The notes beneath the pieces were generated by a model that searched no databases, was not told where the DNA came from, and saw only the letters and a list, made by a program, of their open reading frames with translations. Below are positions 11,209 through 23,125 of a stretch of 64,000 bases of DNA, in pieces. The DNA comes from Heterostelium multicystogenum (lineage: Eukaryota > Evosea > Eumycetozoa > Acytosteliales > Acytosteliaceae): assembly GCA_003667245.1 (NCBI GenBank), contig RCNN01000032.1:62001-126000 (forward strand), in the 5' to 3' direction. The position numbers and the translations under genes were made by a program. How positions within the stretch are numbered: the stretch's first letter is position 1; every line of letters starts with the position of its first letter.

Positions 11209-13101
11209 GACTACTACTCCTACTACTCCTACTGTTGCTACTACTTTCCAATTCGCTCTTTTCCTCTATACTTTCTAGTCAGGCTGTACCCGTCAGCCCT
11301 TGAAAATCTGATGATTGATTGATTGATGGATGGATGATCTACCCTTTTGAAACCTAGCTATTACTATATTATATAATGCTACTAATCTAATATCAAAGGC
11401 ATATGCTAAATAATTGGTGACCAATAATAGATTACTACAGTTTTGTTCTGTTCTGTTCTTTTCCTACAAAACTTCAGCAACAACCCCCAATTCAACACAC
11501 ATAATCTCTCACACTGAAATTAATTAAAAACAAATTTGAGATTATATAAATGAATTCCCATAATTCAAATTATTAATTATAAATATCCTAATATTTTTGA
11601 ACTTCATAAAATTAAATTATAATGGTGATGAATAATCAATAACAACCATATGAGTTTTTTTTATTGTCTATTTAACAACAAACTCAACACCTTTCAACTG
11701 AATTTATTTTTGAATTTTGGTGGTTAACATGTTAACGTGGTCATCTCTTTTTTTTTCAATTTTTTTTAATTCAATAATAATACATGATATTAACAAACAT
11801 TGTTTGTGTTAGGTTGGTGTGTCATATTAAATATTAAAAACAAATTTAAAAAACAAATTTGAAAAATTGCCATACAAACAACTTTGACAAACAAAAAAAA
11901 AAAAAAAAAAAACAAACTAACAACAACAATAATAACAGCAATAAAATAACATAAATTCTGTTGTTTTTCGAAAAATAATAAAAAAAAATAAATAACAATT
12001 AAATCGCTCTCACAATAATTATTTTTTGCTCTCACATTAAAAAATTTACACCATATAATTTTTTTGTTAAACTATAACTTGGTATTTAGAATAATTTATA
12101 ATAAATATTTTAGGCCTATTTCGAGCGCTACAGAGAAGAGCTCAGCTTTTTCACATCGTCTACTCTCTATCTATATATAATTCACAGGACTTCGCCAGCA
12201 TCCAACACCTACCTAGTGAGCAGCAGGCCGCGCGCACAGATTGGCAGCTAGTCACACCGCAGCGCCATCGACACCTATTGATTCGATACATATAGAGATA
12301 CGTCGCATTTGCACCGGTCTTCTTTCACCATTCCGCCTACAAGGTATCTATCAAATTCATCCTATTATCTTCCCCATACAAATTTTCAATTTAATGTGGA
12401 GTGTTTTTTTTTGGTTTTGTATTCAAATTTATTTTTGAATTTCTTCAAAAATATTTCAAATTTCAATAATTTTATCATTTATTTATTTATTCAATGACTT
12501 GTTGTTGCAACCAACTGGTTGTTTTATTAATGTTGTTGTTATTGTTGTTGTTGTTCCGCTGAATATTGTTACAATTCCAATTATTTTATCATTGAGTTTT
12601 ATTTTGTTGTATTGTTAATTAATTAATCAATTTGGGATTGGTTGGATTACGTCAAAAACACCAATGGAAATGATGATGAATATAACATAGCTTGACATGG
12701 CAGACATGAAGCAAATTATAAACACAATCAACCTGATTACAATAACCACCCCCACATCCCTCTTTCATCTATTCACCACCCACCCATCTACTCATTCTTC
12801 CTAATATACGATAAAATACAATGATGATGATCTACGATTGCAATTATTAATTTCGATTTTGATTGATTTTAGGAAACCCAAAAAATATTAATATTTTTTC
12901 TTAAAAAGGAAATTTTTAAGTGTTTGCACTTTTAAGATTTGAAAAGTAACATTATTTTGATCGATCAAAGCAAATATCATCCACTTGTAGCCTACTCCAA
13001 CCAGGTTTAGACTTTCACAAACCATCCAACCAATTTTGGAATTTGGTTATCTTAACGGGATTTAATCTTTATTTCCCTCTGACGGACGACAACATACGAC
13101 G
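11209..13101. other. Divergent promoter region of RIC1 and Enhancer of polycomb genes
   Basis: Mostly AT-rich spacer, with a 20-base A run at 11893-11912. About 12112-12345 is a GC-richer island listed separately. No protein gene is supported; open frames at 11790-12035 and 12241-12497 are low complexity. Confidence 0.55.
12112..12345 (+). other. GC-rich island, probable 5' UTR exon of the Enhancer of polycomb gene
   Basis: This ~230-base segment is near half G+C with many CpGs (for example GGCCGCGCGC near 12229), while both flanks are strongly AT-rich. It ends in ACAAG|GTATCT, a good splice donor, and an acceptor-like TTTTAG occurs near 12873. The simplest reading is a non-coding first exon spliced to the gene starting at 13102. 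A structured RNA is an alternative. Confidence 0.35.
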
Positions 13102-15638
13102 ATGAGTGGAGTAAGCAGATCGAGCAGTCGTATTTCGTTTCGTCCACGTCCAATCGATGTCACCAAGCCACTTCCTATAGTGCGCACAGAGATTGAGGAT
13201 GACGACTCGCAGCGTATGGTGCCACTGATGCCAACCGGTATGGAGAGTAACGAAGAGGGTGAGCTCCATATCCAGGAGATTATCCAGGCATCGATGGCAA
13301 AGCGTACTGAAGACTTGCCTGAGATTCCTATACCAGTCGTAAAGATCGTCGAAAACTACGATACCGCCGATAATCCACACCCTTTCACAATGGGAACCAC
13401 CTATGTCCTGTACAAGCTGTTGAACGACGACGAGCTTGACCAGACTGTCGAGTACGATGTTGACAGCGAAGACGAAGCTTTCGTGAACACTGTCAACCAT
13501 GGTGGATCTGCAACTTCGCCTCCCATGAGCGGATCGGATAAATCCTCTACCAAGCGTCAGATCCTGTCAATTGATCGATTTGAATCGATTATCGATAAGT
13601 TTGAAAAAGAATTATACTACTTTGGACAGTGCGATCTATCAAAAGCCGAGCAAATATGTAAGGGATTGAAGCCATCGATTGTTGCGTCACTGCACGCCTA
13701 CTGGCTCGAGAAGAGAAAGGGAAAGTCAACTTTGATTCGTCGTTTACTGAAACAACCAGACCGTGATGACCCATCTCCCTACAAAGCATTCCGTGCTCGT
13801 GAGGTCGAGCAAAAGCAAAAGAAAGCACGTAAGAACGATGCTGCATCGCTTGTCAAGATGAATTCACTGCGTCAAGAGTTCGAGCGAGCCAGAACCCTAC
13901 TTGAAATGATAAAGAAGCGTGAGAAACTAAAGAAAGATTATATGGTAGTGATTGCCGACTTGCACACCAAGCTGAGGGAGCTTGCAGAGATTAAGCTGAC
14001 CGAGCCACCTGAAGCTGATCTTCCTCCACCCTCCGCTGTGAAACACAAGAAACACAAAGCGGACTCACACAAAGATGGATCTGCCAATATTGCCATTGAC
14101 GAGTCAGCTTCGCCAGCTATTGCATTGCCACACAACTACCCAGGACCAGCATTTATAAACAAAGAGCAACAACCACTGATATTGGGAAATGGAAAGGCAC
14201 GTCAGGAGGGTTATCGTCACTTCATTGTTAAGCCAGGACAGTTCCCAAGTCCCACTCTGGAAAAACTCTATGGTGGTTCAGCTGGCCAATCACAAAAATC
14301 AGACTCTTCAGTCGACGATACAGCACAACAAGAGCTCGACGAGCAGTTGAAGCGCGAGAAACTGGAAGCAGAGCGAGCATTGGAGATCGAAGCGATCGCC
14401 AACAAATACTACAACTCACTGCCCACTCCAACATCTGCCGAGTACTACGATGATGACGAAGATGAAGACGATGAATCCGACGATGAGTCTTCAGCATCTT
14501 CAATGCCGACTGCCAACATAAAGTATCACCCTCGCACACGCAGTGGCAGACAACGCTCTACTGGAGGAAAAGTTTTCACCTTCCATCAATCCCTATCACT
14601 CACCAAGCTACTCGGCAACTATCCAGCCAAAGATGAATGCCGATGGCAAGCCAATATACCCATCAGTCAACCAGGGCTACATTTTTGTCAGTCCAAACCT
14701 CCCACCCATTTTTGGTCGCGCTCGTATCGGTCGATATGGCGGTACCTACATCGACTTTGTACCAGTAGACAAGCAAACCAGAATCAACTTTTTAACCCAA
14801 CTTAAACAGAAACAACATGAGCAAGAGCAGCAAAAAGAATTAGAAAAGAAGGAATATTTAAAACAACAAATGGATCTATTTAGCAATGTTGACTATATAG
14901 TAGACAGCAATGGATATTTTAGTAACAATGATAATAATAGCGATATCAATCAATCATCAATCAGTCTATTAGACAAAATCGATATCGAAATGAATGATTT
15001 TATAAATGACATTGATAACAACAATAGTAACAATAACAGCAACAGTGGTAACAATGTTCCAATCAACAATCCACAACAACAACAAAACAACTCACCTATT
15101 CCAACACCAACACCAACATCAACAAATGACAATATAAACCCAACTGTAGATAAAATCAATAACCAATCACCTCCAACCCATTTCGACAACAATGAAGACC
15201 GATCAAGTAACAAAAGAAAATTGGACATGATAAATAATGAAAATAATGATAAATCAACAAAGTAAGTAATATAAGCTGCTTTGCACTTAATTGCATACTA
15301 ATGATATTAATATTAGAATCACAGATTTTCAAAGTTTGATCGCCAAACAGCAAATGAACGGTGGAAGTAGCAGTAGCAGCAATGGAGGAAGTGGAAGTCA
15401 TCATCACCATAATGGCACAACAACTACATTACACAATGGTGGCGACAGTGTCAGTAGTCTGTCTAGCATGAATACTACCCCAATGGGACAAAAGAAGCTA
15501 AAGACAACTCCTTTGAACTCACCTAATGGTTTTCACCATACACCAACCAAACTTAAAAAGCAACTTTCCTCACCTACACAGGCTTCCAACCACATCGAAC
15601 AGTATTTAATTAAAAAGACTGCACACACTCCATCGTAG
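13102..15638 (+). CDS. epc1: Enhancer of polycomb homolog (NuA4-type HAT subunit)
   Basis: The first ~290 residues are a full EPcA domain: SFRPRPIDVTKPLPI, the VPLMPTGME motif, YDVDSEDEAFVN, then KKARKNDAASLVKMNSLR and LEMIKKREKLKKDY. The rest is low complexity with an acidic patch (DDDEDEDDESDDES), Asn/Gln runs and a His/Ser/Gly-rich end. EPC bridges the catalytic module to the nucleosome in NuA4/TIP60 histone acetyltransferase complexes, so a nuclear chromatin role is expected from the family. The frame slips by one base in the A-run 14568-14571 and then continues (FSPSINPYHSP). An intron spans 15262-15316, and its junction restores a Lys codon in phase. The C-terminal exon ends KKTAHTPS at 15638. 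Confidence 0.93.
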
Positions 15639-15916
15639 GAGTAATTACTATAACAACACATTATTTGTAATGGAACGATATGAATTAAATAATAAATTCA
15701 GAACATGTAGAGAGTGTCGTGTCCCTATGCAGTTGTACAAATACAAAACAATACTGCTGTAACAAAACAACCGGAATCGGAATCATCCTGTTTCAAACTT
15801 TTGTCGAATTTAAATAGAATGGATTAACTTTACTTTTCACCACTTTGTAATAATAAATTCAAAACTTATATCTAAGAAATTCTATTTATTGACCTAACTA
15901 TAAATATGTGCTTGAG

Positions 15917-17445
15917 TTACTCCATGTCTTCATCTTCGTCGTCTTCATCGTCTTCAATATTGCCCAAAGCTGACAACACTGGCTTCAGTATTTTCAAATG
16001 TCCAAGTCCATCCAAAACTTCACTCTTATTATAATGGAGTGTAATCTTTCTCTGAGTCTCTACCTTAAATATTGGGTCCAGTGTCATCAAACCGTTAGAA
16101 GTGACACTACTCAAAACATCATAAAATTCATTTCTGGATTATCGTATGATCAATTAGTCTCGGTTATATAATATTCAATTCCAAAAGAAAGCTACTTACT
16201 TATTTACAGGGTCTAAATTAATTGATTTGCAATTACAATTATATGATTTAAATAGCTAATTAATGATTGAATGTTAGTCCATCTATTGCTAGAATTATGT
16301 CAATTATTGACCACTACTACTTACATCGCCAAAAATAGTATGGTGAATGGATGAAACATTGGAAAGGGCAGAAATGGTAATGATTTGTCCATGGAGTGGA
16401 AGATTCTTGATTTTAGTTGTGTTTTGTTGTCCAAAGATATTATCAATGACATCCATCATGTCGTCGATGGTAATAATGTATTCGTCCTCATCCAAATCCT
16501 CCTTGTTCTCTTTCAGATAATCCACTTGCTTGACTGCTATAATCTGTCTGCAGATATCCAGCGCTTTTCTAATGTCGCCATTGTTTATCTCCACTTGCTT
16601 AGCACAGTAGTGCAGAGCTTCCTCCTCAAAGAGGGATGGGTCTGTTACACTTTCTATTCTTTGGTAAAGTATACGGAAGATTTGGTCTCTTTTATAGGGT
16701 GCAAAGTGGATGAGTGTTGGTTCACGTCCACAGCTCGACAGACGCGGCAAAGAGCGATGCACCAAATCCAAAGCATTTGCAATTCCAATTAAAATTAGCT
16801 TTGAATTCACCTCAAACGGCCATTCAAATATTCTATAGAGATCAGCATTTGTCTTTGTAATCAACTGGTCCACCTCATCCAAAACTATACATCTATAATA
16901 TAATACAAGATATTAGCTCCTGTTAATTCAGGTCAAGTCAAAGCAACGCAAAGCAGCCAATCAAAATAGGTATGCATACATCATTCTCTTTGTGGAGTCA
17001 TCAAAGAAAGTCGACTCCAATTGCTTCACTACTTCACCTACACCTGCGGTTACTTTCTTTGTCTTGTTAAGCTGTTTATAGATGTTTAGATAGGCTTCTT
17101 TCGCATCTTTGAATCCCATACAATTAATATATACACCTTGGCACTTCTGTAGTTGGATAGGATAGGGTGAGTAAGATACTATCCGCAAGTCTATTTGACA
17201 GAGTCTGTAGCAAATTCTTAGTATACCTTTGAAGATTTCAGAGAAATCTCAGTCAACAAAGAGGTGACCGTTAAACTCTTTCCAGTACCGGGCTGTCCAC
17301 AAACATAGAGAGCAGAACCTTTTTTCTTTTCGATAGAATCATTTAGAAACTTCTTAATGGTCGACACCTCGCTGTCTCTCGAGACAACCGCTGCATCGAC
17401 ACTCAAAGAGAATGCCTCTGATAGACTTCTTAGCAAATCTTGCAT
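15917..17445 (-). CDS. cdc6: Cdc6/Orc1-family replication initiation AAA+ ATPase
   Basis: Several exons on the minus strand. Exon 1 (17445-17227) holds Walker A, CGQPGTGKSLTVTSL. Later exons hold IYINCMG-like and LDEVDQLITK (Walker B), ILIGIANALDL (sensor 1) and NNGDIRKALDICRQ (sensor 2). The last exon (from about 16135) is a winged-helix-like region ending in DEDDEDEDME. Length of about 420-450 residues and the absence of a BAH domain favour Cdc6 over Orc1. It would load MCM helicase at origins with ORC in the nucleus. The start is uncertain because an alternative frame upstream of 17445 could add an N-terminal regulatory segment. The junction near 17180-17227 needs either a very short intron or a frame slip. 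Confidence 0.85.
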
Positions 17446-18256
17446 CCTTTTGTCTAGACAATCTTAGATTCGCAAACATAAAAAATAGCACAATACAACT
17501 AAATTCAATCAATCGATAAATAAAAATAAATAACTAATAAAAGAGCAAAATAATAATATTGATTATGGTGCTATCTGCTCGTAGTAATCATTATCATCAC
17601 TTTTTGTGTTGCTAAGATTTAAGTTATGAGACTCTTTTCGTTGTCTCCAAATTAAACCTAACAACACATTCCCGCCTTTGAATGAGTAGTACCACCACCA
17701 AAATTTGAATTTGTAAAAAAAAACGAGAATAACGATGAGAATTACCTGCGCAATGAGTCCCAACTAAGTCATATGTATGACAGAGTAGAGTGTCGCTTCA
17801 ATACAACAGATACTACTAAATCTAATATTATGCTGCTGATGCATCTGACTTGAGAGGATTGAATAACTTATTTGTTGAGATACTAGATTTAGCCAGATTA
17901 TTTTAAAACTATTATTTATTATTCAGGATCTGTAATGTATTTTTGAGATACTACAACTTGTAGACCATGGTTGTAGAGTTGTACTGAGGAGCAAGAGTCG
18001 TTAGTTGACAACTAGATAGATGATAGATCTACTTCTCATTCAAACTCAATAGAATCTTGTTCACCAAAAAAAGAAGTAGTGAGTAACGTTGAAAAACAAA
18101 ATTGTGAAAAATTGGTGTGTGGGAGATTCGTGGGTGTGGGTGACAGCTTGCTCTCTGTCTCTCTCGCTCTTCAAAATGTATCCAATATCTTTATCTGTTT
18201 TTTCCTGTTATCACATAGATATCTTATAAAACAACTTATATACACATACTATAACA
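17446..18256. other. Divergent promoter region of cdc6 and NAC alpha
   Basis: AT-rich upstream DNA of two divergent genes. The frame at 17563-17763 has no coding character. Around 17950-18010 there are short inverted pieces (CTACAACT with TTGTAG) but no defined RNA. I see no further gene. Confidence 0.5.
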
Positions 18257-18961
18257 ATGGCAACTATTGAAGAAATCCCAGAAAACGTCGAAGTCGAAGA
18301 GACCGCCACCACCACCACCGCTGCCCCAGCTCAAAAGAAAACTTCCCGTAGCGAGAAGAAGACCAAGGAAGCCATGTCCAAGTTGGGTATGAAGCCAGTC
18401 CCAGACATCATGAGAGTTACCCTCAAGACCAAGGGAGTAAGTAGAAACCTACTACCACAATGAACAAATAGACATTTGTATAAAAATCAAAAAAAAAAAA
18501 AAAAAAAAAAAAAGAAAACTGCAATATAAATGAAAGTTTAGATAGCAATAGTTGTTAGGTCTATTTGTTCAAACAGTTTAGAATAGAGAAACATGTAGAT
18601 CTAATATATGATAATGTTTATTTAGTTCTTGTGTATTGTTGCTCAACCAGAAGTCTTCAAGGCTACCGGTTCAGATACCTATGTGATCCTTGGTGAAACC
18701 ACCTTCGAAGATCCAAACGCTACCCGTGCTACCAAGGCCGCCAAGAAGGTTGAGGAGACTGCCAAGACTGAGGAAGTCGCCACCACCACCACTACCACCA
18801 CCACCGCTGAGGTTGATGATGAGGATGTTGATCTCCAAGGTCTCAACCCACAAGACGTTGAGGTCGTCATGAAGGAGGCCAAGGCTTCAAAGGCTAAGGT
18901 CGTCGAAGCCCTCAAGAAGACTGGTGATATCGTCTCTGCCGTTTTGGAATTGACCAACTAA
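18257..18961 (+). CDS. nacA: Nascent polypeptide-associated complex subunit alpha
   Basis: Exon 1 is 18257-18436 and exon 2 is 18626-18961, giving 171 residues with a phase-0 junction (KTKG|FLCIV). The NAC domain is complete: SRSEKKTKEAMSKLGMKPV, the RVTLKTK strand, FLCIVAQPEVFKATGSDTYV and GETTFEDPN. A Thr-rich linker follows, then a C-terminal UBA domain (LNPQDVEVVMKEAKASKAKV). With NAC beta it binds nascent chains at the ribosome exit. Codon choice is strongly biased to C-ending codons, as in highly expressed dictyostelid genes. The intron contains a 25-base A run (18489-18513). Confidence 0.97.
18489..18513 (+). repeat. Poly(A) run in the NAC alpha intron
   Basis: 25 consecutive A residues between the two exons. 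It has no effect on the reading frame. Confidence 0.9.
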
Positions 18962-19866
18962 ATTATTTAACTTCAAATAAATAATAATTTGGAAATAATA
19001 ATAATAATATTATATAACTCAAATCAAATCAACAGGGAATATCTTTATCAACAGGTTTGCGAATTAGACAGGTATAATTGACAATACTAAGAGCTATCAT
19101 ATAGATAACACAGATAGATTTGAAAAGATAACTATAGATATCATATCTGAAGATTAATGAATTGTAGGACATTCATTCGCATCTCCATCTCCTGATGGAT
19201 TTGACCTAAATTTAACTAATTGGTTGCTTGTATAAATATCAAAAAAAGCAGTGCTTGGTTTATTTTTCAAATTTAAATGATTTTTTTAATTAATTAAAAA
19301 ACATGTTCACAAATTGATTTTATTGAGTATTATTTGACTTTAATCTTTTATTACACTTTAATCCTTGCTTGATACTACAATTACCAACTACTTGTTGACT
19401 TTGACAACGGCACAGAGAGAGTGTGTGAGAACAGAGAAGAGAAGAGAAGAGTGTGAGAAGTAGAAGTGATATTGTACATCCTATCTTCTAAAGTGTGAGA
19501 AAGCTTTTGTTTAGAAAAGTTATAACATAGGTCTGAATAGATCTCTAGTGATAGTAAATTAGATATCACCATATCACTTATTGTTGACCATTGTCTATTC
19601 ATACCTACCTGGAATACCTCACTGTAAACTAATAATCAACCAAACCCCACCTTCTTGTATAAATTAAATATTGGTTAGTTTATAAGTTTAAATAAATAAA
19701 GATAGAGATAGTTTAAATACATAGATAGAGAGATAGAGGAGGAAAGAGAAATATAAGGTAATTAAAGGATCCAATTGATATCTATCTATTCATAGATAAT
19801 TTATATAGATTTCTAAAAAAAGAAAACTAACATAATCCTTTTTAAAGTTAGAAATAAAAACCAACA
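18962..19866. other. Intergenic region before the Alba-RGG gene
   Basis: AT-rich with AGAGAG/GATAGA repeats near 19410-19450 and 19700-19750. The frame at 19381-19602 is antisense to those repeats and not convincing. It contains the 3' end of NAC alpha and the promoter of the next gene. Confidence 0.5.
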
Positions 19867-20668
19867 ATGGATAAATATTATAAAGTACCACCTGTACAAG
19901 AGAAGTCTTGTGAACCAAATGAAATTAGATTGCCTTTACATTCCAGCAAAATCAGTCCATCAATTGAGCACGGATTGAATCTCTTTGCAAAGGGCGAGGA
20001 TAATGTTTTCATAAAAGCAGTTGGCTCATTGCTTGTACCAAAGGCTATTTTTGTTGCAGAGATATTGAAGCATCGTATCCCTGGATTGCATCAGATTACT
20101 GAAGTCGGAACAACAGATGTGGTCACAGTATACCTACCCAAGGAGGAGGGTCTCGACAAAGTTGAGATTACCAAACCTGCTCCTTTCATCAAGATCACCT
20201 TGTCTAAATCACAATTGGACAAATCCAACCCAGGATACCAGGCACCTTTGCCAGCCAACTTGGTTCATCCACGCTCTCAAACATCTCCTGCTGAATACAA
20301 TTCTGAAGATGGTGAAGAGGCAGCTAGAAGTAATGCACCATTTAGAGGTAGAGGTCGTGGAAGAGGTAGAGGAAGAGGTAGAGGTCGTGGACGTGGACGT
20401 GGACGTGGTGGTAGAGGTCGTGGTGGATTTAGAGGTGGGGATGCACCTTCGACCACAGGAGAGGAGCAAAATACAACACCCACCAATCCAACAACAAATC
20501 CAGCAGAGGTACCAGCAGGAGAAAGTGGTGGATTCAGAGGTGGACGTGGAGGATTCAGAGGTCGCGGTGGATTTTAGAGGAAGAGGTGGAAGAGGACGTG
20601 GCGGAAGGGGTCGTGGTGGAAGAGGTCGCGGTGGATTTACTAATGGTTCAGCCCCTGCTTCATCTTAA
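19867..20668 (+). CDS. Alba-domain RNA/DNA-binding protein with RGG repeats
   Basis: Residues ~1-125 form an Alba domain (DNVFIKAVGSLLVPKAIFVAEILKH, then GTTDVVTVYLP, as in Rpp25/Alba proteins). An Arg-Gly tract follows (RGRGRGRGRGRG with RGGFRGG units) and then a second RGG block. A one-base extra T in 20572-20575 breaks the frame at GGF. Reading on in the corrected frame gives FRGRGGRGRGGRGRGG... and ends GSAPASS at 20668, so the total is about 266 residues. Alba proteins bind RNA in RNase P/MRP or translational control, and the RGG tail is a typical RNA-binding and methylation target. No intron is needed. Confidence 0.88.
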
Positions 20669-20933
20669 ACATGTTATATTATTCACCAAATAAATTGATA
20701 AAGTATACTCAAAAAACAATTCTTTCCAACTCTATTTCCGTCTTGCACACAGGCGTGTGGAATTAATGCAAAAAACGTCATCTTTGTAAAAAAGATATTT
20801 TCATTTTAAAATTGATAGGAGGGGGCAAAGTATCAATCAAACTAAGGCTTGCTTGTGTCTCAACATTAGTTTTTCTCAGATATTCACATTTACAAGTAGT
20901 GAGATCATTTACTCAAGTCATAAGGATATTCAA

Positions 20934-23007
20934 ATGAATAGATTATCATTACATTTCCTACTTGTATCTTTTGCTATTTTTGTCTACTTTTGTTGTGTCA
21001 GATGATGATGTGTCAGTGACAACAAAGGTAAAGAAGTATTCATCTTTACTAAATGATGTCGATTTAAATGGTTTGTATAGACAACAGATGCTATTTGAAA
21101 ACTCATGGTATGGGTAAGAGAGTATACTAATATACCAATAGATGAAAAGCAATTGATTGATTTGTATGGAAAGTGTAGATTGAAGTCCTATGCAATCATT
21201 CAAAAGTCTTCTACAATAATGTCGAAAAGTAATATTATTATAAACTCTGGTTTTGGTTCAGTTAAAACATTCAACAAGAAGATGGTTTCCGAAACTATCA
21301 AGAAGTCAGTGGAGTTAACTGAGGAACAAATAGCCGCTCAATGGGAATCAAGAAATCTTTTAATGGAAGTCCTTCAAGAGAGATCATTCAGAGGAGTGTA
21401 CTCTTCCGATCAAGTTCTTGATCTTAAATCAAATGTAACTATTTGAATCTGGCAAATCTCAGTTTGACAATAGTTATTAATTAGCTATTTTTGTTCCAGG
21501 TTAAAAAATAATATCGATTTCATTTGGTTAAGAATTCCATTACCTGTTGTCGAGAATGATGATTTCCCACTAGATTTGTATTCTCGAGTCAACGACACAC
21601 AACAAATCAATAGATATCCTTTGATGGCACAGGAGATCAATTCTAAACACTTGTTGGCCAAGAATATTAGGGCTATGGCTGAGCGATTTGGTTCTGAGCA
21701 TTTTTCATTCCATCCACATACATTCGTTCTTCCAGAAGACTATGAATCATTACAGAAATACTCTTTGGATAACCCTACTGTCAAGTTTATAATGAAGCCA
21801 AAGTTTGGTGGAAGAGGAACTGGAATTCATTTATACTCAGATTCCAAGCAGATTGCAAACGATCCAAACTATGTCGTACAAAACTACATTACCAATCCAT
21901 TTTTAATCGATGGAAAAGAAATTCACCTGTAGACTCTATGTATTAATTACTTCATTGGATCCATTAGTTGTTTATATTCACAGCAATGGTGTTGTGAAGT
22001 TTGCCACTACAAAGTAATGTTAATTATATATTGAAGCAGGTTATAACATCTAACAAAGTCTTTCTTTTAGATTCAATGCTGATCCAACCACTTTTAATGA
22101 TGAAAACATGTCTATGCATATCACAAACCAGGCGGTAAACTCTGGAAAATCAAATTTCGCATTTAGTACTGACATAAATGTTGACGACGTTGGAAGCAGA
22201 TGGAGTCTCAAGGCACTCTGGAGATATTTAGACAACAACAATATCTATTCATCGAAAGTACTTTGGCAAAACATTAAAGAAGTTGTCTTAAAATCAATCT
22301 TCAGTGTTGAGTCTTCCGTGCTTGCCAAGACCAAAGAGCTAATGAAGTCCGATTCAAATGCTTTCCAATTGCTTGGAGTTGATGTAGATTTACTAGACAA
22401 GTATGCTACATTATAAATTAATATTTTCTTGATTTCTAACCTTCCCAATTCAATAGCTTCCAACCAATTTTCATTGAAGCAAACACTAATGCACAACTCG
22501 GTGGATCCAAAGCACCTTTTGATAATTACAACAAATTGGAGCTGATCAGAGAAACTTTTGATATGGTCGGTCACACAGTATACAATGCAACAACAATGAA
22601 AAAAGCAATTAAATCTAAGCTCATACAAAATAGAGCATTAAATGTTGCTAGTAAAAATACCAGAAAAATTGGAAAATGAGGACAGTATCGGCATCATGTC
22701 GACAGCAGATATTGATCCACTTCACTTCAAATCTGTTCAGCAAATTGATGAAGAGTCACTTGAAAAACTAGTCCAATTCGAATTTGAAGTATGATTACTT
22801 TTAAAGCAATAATAGCAAAAATTGTAAGATCAAATTCTAACCATTTTAAAACTCCATCTTCATAGAAAATACACCAAGCCAACTATGAGTTGATTTACCC
22901 TTCAAAAGAAATCCATTGAATCAATGTCAAAATATCAAGCTAATTCTGGAAGTAAATTAAATAAGATGTTACATCTGTATGTAAGCAGTGACGGAAAAGA
23001 TTACTGA
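20934..23007 (+). CDS. Tubulin-tyrosine-ligase-like ATP-grasp protein with a hydrophobic N-terminus
   Basis: The core shows TTL-family motifs in order: NIDFIWLRIPLP, KPKFGGRGTGIHLY, YVVQNYITNPFLIDGK, YVLITSLDPLVVYIHSNG, then FQPIFIEANTNAQLGG. The Glu in IEAN matches the Mg-ATP-binding Glu of the ATP-grasp fold. TTL enzymes ligate Tyr, Glu or Gly to tubulin or other proteins; this substrate is unknown. The ATG at 20934 opens MNRLSLHFLLVSFAIF, a signal-peptide-like segment joined to the next frame by a slip in the T-run near 20980. At least three introns are visible: near 21433-21500, 22015-22070 and 22401-22455. Further slips lie near 21100, 21915 and 22655. The last exon ends VSSDGKDY at 23007. 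Confidence 0.8.
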
Positions 23008-23125
23008 ATCATTAGATAACCTGAACGAATTTCGCCAACAATAAAAACCATAGCTCCATATATTCGTATTTTCCTTAATAACAAATGAACTAAAGGATGC
23101 AGTAGAATATGTACTTTAAATGATT

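Noticed and set aside
11790..12035. Hydrophobic minus-strand frame
   Set aside because: Phe and Leu codons arise from A/T runs, including the 20-base A run; no start context or homology.
14950..15228. Leu-rich minus-strand frame that looks like a membrane protein
   Set aside because: It is the complement of Asn/Gln codon runs in the Enhancer of polycomb gene.
20209..20486. Minus-strand frames across the RGG region
   Set aside because: Low-complexity shadows of the Arg-Gly repeats on the plus strand.
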